Assembly (NCBI GenBank): GCA_903837305.1
Contig: CAILUB010000100.1
Location: forward strand, 1-16,171
Length of the DNA stretch: 16,171 nucleotides
Reading direction: 5' to 3'
DNA from: an uncultured Cytophagaceae bacterium
GTDB lineage: Bacteria; Bacteroidota; Bacteroidia; Cytophagales; Spirosomataceae
Shown here: positions 13,953 through 16,171 of the stretch, one piece after another
Layout: each line of letters starts with the position of its first letter
How positions within the stretch are numbered: the stretch's first letter is position 1
Program-made: the position numbers and the translations under genes
Notes under the pieces: model-generated
Databases searched by the model: none
The model's input: only the letters and a program-made list of their open reading frames with translations
Told to the model about the DNA's origin: nothing

Positions 13953-14225
13953 TTAAGCTACCAAAATTTTTAACAAGGTTGCAAAAAAAGTTTTGATGCC
14001 TAGCGCTACATATTTTGCCCAACCTGTGTTCTCCTCTTTAGTTTCAGGTGATTCTTGATCGGCAGGTAATTCACTGCTTATTACTTTCGTGTTATTCGCA
14101 GTAGCTATTCTAGCTGTTGAATCTGTTTGGATTGTTTTTGCCTTCGGATTAAGCGCGGAATACTCCACTCTGCCGAAATTACAGAAAAGGGAAATTGTGA
14201 AAAGGGCGATGATCAGTTTTTTCAT
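13953..14225 (-). CDS. Small exported or membrane protein, unknown function
   Basis: This 90-residue protein matches no family I recognise. It begins with a signal-like segment (MKKLIIALFTISLF), with no lipobox cysteine in the expected place beyond C15 in LFCNFG, so a lipoprotein form is doubtful. The middle (about 25-67) is polar, Thr/Ser/Glu-rich and probably disordered. The C-terminal 22 residues (WAKYVALGIKTFFATLLKIL) form an amphipathic or membrane-associated helix. The small size could suggest a spurious reading frame, but it is well supported: the start overlaps the upstream gene's stop by ATGA and the stop is 1 nt from the next start, so it is coupled on both sides. It may be anchored at both ends in the inner membrane or attach to it from the periplasm. 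Confidence 0.65.
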   Translation of the reverse strand: MKKLIIALFTISLFCNFGRVEYSALNPKAKTIQTDSTARIATANNTKVISSELPADQESPETKEENTGWAKYVALGIKTFFATLLKILVA

Positions 14226-14893
14226 TTAATTTTTTGTTTCGCTGATTCTACGGCTAATTTTTGGGCAGCTATTTCTTCTTCTTTTGTTTTTTGATCTAAT
14301 TTATTTTGAACCTGATTGGTTAAGATCTTTTCCTTTTCGATTTTAGCTTCTTTTAATCGCTCCTCTAAGTTGTTGATCTGGCGGGAATTAGAGTCTAATT
14401 CACGAATTAAACGTTCTGCTTGTTTGGTGTTTTTCGATTGCGCTGAAGTCAATTCAGCTAATTTGTTTTCCTCGATACGAACGCCTTCTTCTAAATCAAC
14501 TAGTTTGATAAATTCTTCAATCCAAGCACTTGTTTCATTTAGTTTAGCGTGTCCTGTTTGGATATATTCGTCAGGACCTGTGGCGATCGAAATGAAAAGC
14601 TTTACTTTCTTATTTTCTTCTGAAACCTTTGATATAAGCGTCAATGGGCTGTCTGAGATCCCAGAAACCTTAAAATCAGGACTTGAATAAGTACCATTTT
14701 TCCCTTCGATTACTTTACCAAATTTGCTTAAATAAGCTTTCCAGCTTGCTCTTGCATATTTTTCTTGTGTATTAACAAAGGTATAAACTCCTTCTTTTTT
14801 CGATTTATCTACTTCAGACATACCAGAAAAAACTTGAGCTGACGCTGATAAAGCGCTTACTGAAAGGAAAAGTAGTAGGGTGATTTTTTTCAT
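14222..14893 (-). CDS. Secreted coiled-coil protein, unknown function
   Basis: The 223-residue protein starts with a good signal peptide (MKKITLLLFLSVSALSASA, cleavage before QVF) and so is periplasmic or surface exposed. Residues about 20-130 form a globular region I do not recognise, with YARASWKAYLSKFGKV near 46-61 and a hydrophobic beta-like stretch KVKLFISIATGPDEYI (96-111). Residues about 130-223 are a long charged heptad-rich coiled coil (EENKLAELTSAQ... to the end), rich in Lys, Glu and Gln, with no C-terminal sorting domain or OmpA-like domain. It overlaps the 90-residue gene by 4 nt, and a plausible promoter lies immediately upstream, so it may head the four-gene string down to the symporter. 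Similar secreted coiled-coil proteins of unknown role occur in Bacteroidota. Confidence 0.75.
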   Translation of the reverse strand: MKKITLLLFLSVSALSASAQVFSGMSEVDKSKKEGVYTFVNTQEKYARASWKAYLSKFGKVIEGKNGTYSSPDFKVSGISDSPLTLISKVSEENKKVKLFISIATGPDEYIQTGHAKLNETSAWIEEFIKLVDLEEGVRIEENKLAELTSAQSKNTKQAERLIRELDSNSRQINNLEERLKEAKIEKEKILTNQVQNKLDQKTKEEEIAAQKLAVESAKQKIK

Positions 14894-14909
14894 TTGATGA
14901 AATTTTTAC

Positions 14910-14940
14910 TAAAGTTAGGAGATTTTTTTAGCTAGGACAA
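14910..14940 (-). promoter_or_regulatory. Candidate promoter for the secreted-protein/symporter string
   Basis: On the minus strand TTG (14940-14938) is followed by a 20-nt spacer and TAACTTTA (14917-14910), a 7/8 match to TAnnTTTG, ending 16 nt before the ATG of the coiled-coil gene. The spacing fits the Bacteroidota sigma factor. It overlaps the end of the methyltransferase gene, whose TAA stop is the first part of the -7 element, so the four downstream genes could be transcribed separately from the methyltransferase. Confidence 0.45.
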
Positions 14941-16078
14941 CCTTGTTTTTATTTGCTTGATCTCTGAAAGCGAAAAGAGTAAATTCTCCTCCATCTTTTA
15001 ATTGGGTTTTTTTTCGAATTTCATCAGCCTTTATCGGGAAATTTCGGGTTGAGATATTCGCTTGCTGGCCAGGTAAAACGGAATAAATCCATTTTTTTTC
15101 CAAAGGTCCCTCCGCCAAAACTTCAAACGATTTTCCTGCAAAATTAGTGTGTAGGTCTTCAGAAGTATATAAATGAGTGTTAGTCGCTATTTTCCGCAAA
15201 CCTTTAGCCACTGATTTAAAAAATCCAGCCTTCAGTACTCCTGAGTGAGGTTCATATAGGTAGTTTGAAATAGGCCCGAAGTCGCAAATGCTTGCTGATT
15301 CTGTTGATTTTTGACCTTTAAATAGTAGTGTATTAACTTGACTTAATTCGATTACTTCGATTGAAGGATCTTCCGTAGATTGCGGCGTCTTTAAAAAGAG
15401 CAACTCTTTTACCTCATTTTTGACACAGACAATATAAATCTTTTCTACCCCTTGTAATTCCTTAGTGGCCCGATCTAAATCCAATAGGGGACTCGTTTTT
15501 ATCAGTAAACTGGTTTTATCGTTGATATAGTTGATTAATTTCAAGGCATTGGGTTCACAATCCTGTAACTGGACGACTTTGTTCCCAGCCCCATCTCTGC
15601 GGGCAGGGTCTATATAGATGAAGTCGAATAATTCCGCACACGCTGAAAGCCATTTTATACTGTCGCCTGTGTGGTGCTGGATGTTTCCTGCTTTTAATAT
15701 CGTGTGATTGTAGGTAGTGATTTTAGCAAGTTCTTCTTGTCTTTCGATATAATCGACTACGGAGCCAGCTTGTGCGAATGCATAACTGTCTAAACCCATA
15801 CCTCCCGTTAGGTCCACGACTTTTCCATGTAGGAGGGAAGCCTTAAAATGTGCCGTTTCTTCTGAGGAAGATTGTTCTAGGGCCAAAGAAGGAGGAAAAA
15901 ACACCTTTTCATTCGCCACCCAATGAGGCATTTTGTCTTTGAGTTTTTGTCTGGCTTTGATTTGGCCTACTAAAACAGGAATGCTCAAATCTGGGTACTT
16001 AGCGGTTTCTAATGCAATTGCAACCGGGTCCCTGTGCAGGTTCTCTTGAATAAATTGGATTTCATTTTCTCGAAGCAT
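14915..16078 (-). CDS. Class I SAM-dependent methyltransferase with C-terminal THUMP-like domain
   Basis: The 387-residue cytoplasmic protein has an N-terminal helical part (1-80), a Rossmann methyltransferase domain (about 80-230) and a C-terminal THUMP-like domain (about 290-387). SAM motif I is VVDLTGGMGLDS (87-98), the acidic ribose-binding residue is E112, D139 follows in HTGDS, and the catalytic-type motif DPARRD is at 157-162, in the position of DPPY in N-methyltransferases. The SPLLD segment (196-200) is typical of this group. The set looks like RNA guanine-N2-type methyltransferases, but the RNA target is not known. The ATG at 16076-16078 begins MLRENEIQFI, consistent with the family. 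It is divergent from the nucleotidyltransferase gene at the right edge across 64 nt, and its stop is 21 nt from the start of the secreted coiled-coil protein. Confidence 0.85.
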   Translation of the reverse strand: MLRENEIQFIQENLHRDPVAIALETAKYPDLSIPVLVGQIKARQKLKDKMPHWVANEKVFFPPSLALEQSSSEETAHFKASLLHGKVVDLTGGMGLDSYAFAQAGSVVDYIERQEELAKITTYNHTILKAGNIQHHTGDSIKWLSACAELFDFIYIDPARRDGAGNKVVQLQDCEPNALKLINYINDKTSLLIKTSPLLDLDRATKELQGVEKIYIVCVKNEVKELLFLKTPQSTEDPSIEVIELSQVNTLLFKGQKSTESASICDFGPISNYLYEPHSGVLKAGFFKSVAKGLRKIATNTHLYTSEDLHTNFAGKSFEVLAEGPLEKKWIYSVLPGQQANISTRNFPIKADEIRKKTQLKDGGEFTLFAFRDQANKNKVVLAKKIS

Positions 16079-16142
16079 CCCCTAAAATTAGCACCTAAGC
16101 TTTAATAATTTTTATTTAAATTAGTGAAATTCAAAAGATCAA

Positions 16143-16171
16143 ATGACCGGATTAATTCTAGCAGCGGGTGC
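16143..16171 (+). CDS. Nucleotidyltransferase (MobA-like/NTP transferase), first codons only
   Basis: Nine complete codons and two bases are present, reading MTGLILAAG followed by a codon beginning GC. This is the start of the GxxLAAGxSxRMG nucleotide-binding loop of MobA/MocA-type and sugar-nucleotide transferases. The gene runs off the right edge, so no substrate can be named. It is divergent from the methyltransferase gene. Confidence 0.55.

Noticed and set aside
13496..14893. Toxin-antitoxin or defence cassette made of the small coupled genes
   Set aside because: Both upstream proteins carry export signals and the third is SRPBCC-like; no toxin, nuclease or DNA-binding motif is present.

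Overview
The window looks like a piece of a Bacteroidota chromosome, probably from the Cytophagales (for example an Aquirufa- or Spirosomataceae-like freshwater bacterium). The evidence is moderate-to-low GC, short leaders with little Shine-Dalgarno sequence, several TAnnTTTG-type -7 promoter elements just upstream of starts, and typical gene families of the phylum (PhoD-like phosphatase, stand-alone 7TM-AraC regulator, rbfA next to a LolC/E-type permease, THUMP-like methyltransferase). The genus is a guess. Nearly all of the DNA is coding. I see no rRNA, tRNA, CRISPR array, insertion sequence, prophage or intact mobile element, and no gene-free gap longer than about 180 bases.

Layout. 1-1416 (minus): a PhoD-like secreted phosphatase followed by the start of an OsmC-family gene that runs off the left edge. 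1457-2689 (plus): lysA, transcribed divergently. 2684-4169: an accessory-looking block in which a 7TM-AraC regulator is flanked on both sides by copies of one short repeat family, with a strong bidirectional terminator after lysA and a 115-nt imperfect hairpin beyond the regulator's start. 4220-5650 (minus): a circularly permuted ATP-grasp protein without its usual partner genes. 5800-7948 (plus): a DNA-repair pair, an Ogt-type alkyltransferase and a PolX-family protein. 7945-10538: a LOG-family nucleotide phosphoribohydrolase (minus), rpiB (plus) and a GT-C-like membrane protein (minus). 10639-12268 (plus): rbfA and a LolC/E-type permease. 12261-16078 (minus): a five-gene string, in transcription order a THUMP-like methyltransferase, a secreted coiled-coil protein, a small exported protein, an SRPBCC protein and a dicarboxylate/amino-acid:cation symporter. 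16143 to the end (plus): the first codons of a nucleotidyltransferase.

How the genes work together. Most are housekeeping: lysine/peptidoglycan precursor synthesis, pentose phosphate pathway, ribosome maturation, lipoprotein export, alkylation repair. Packing is very tight: three convergent gene pairs end within -8 to +2 nt of each other, and the last four genes of the minus-strand string overlap or abut.

The most interesting points are: (1) the PolX protein has lost all three polymerase catalytic aspartates while keeping every PHP metal-binding motif, so it looks like a nuclease on a dead polymerase scaffold; (2) the repeat family around the 7TM-AraC gene resembles a REP/BIME-like element; (3) a perfect 14-bp inverted repeat sits between the ATP-grasp gene and the alkyltransferase; (4) the ATP-grasp gene is an orphan; (5) the symporter cluster carries two unrecognised exported proteins. 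I found no clear new defence or biosynthetic system.
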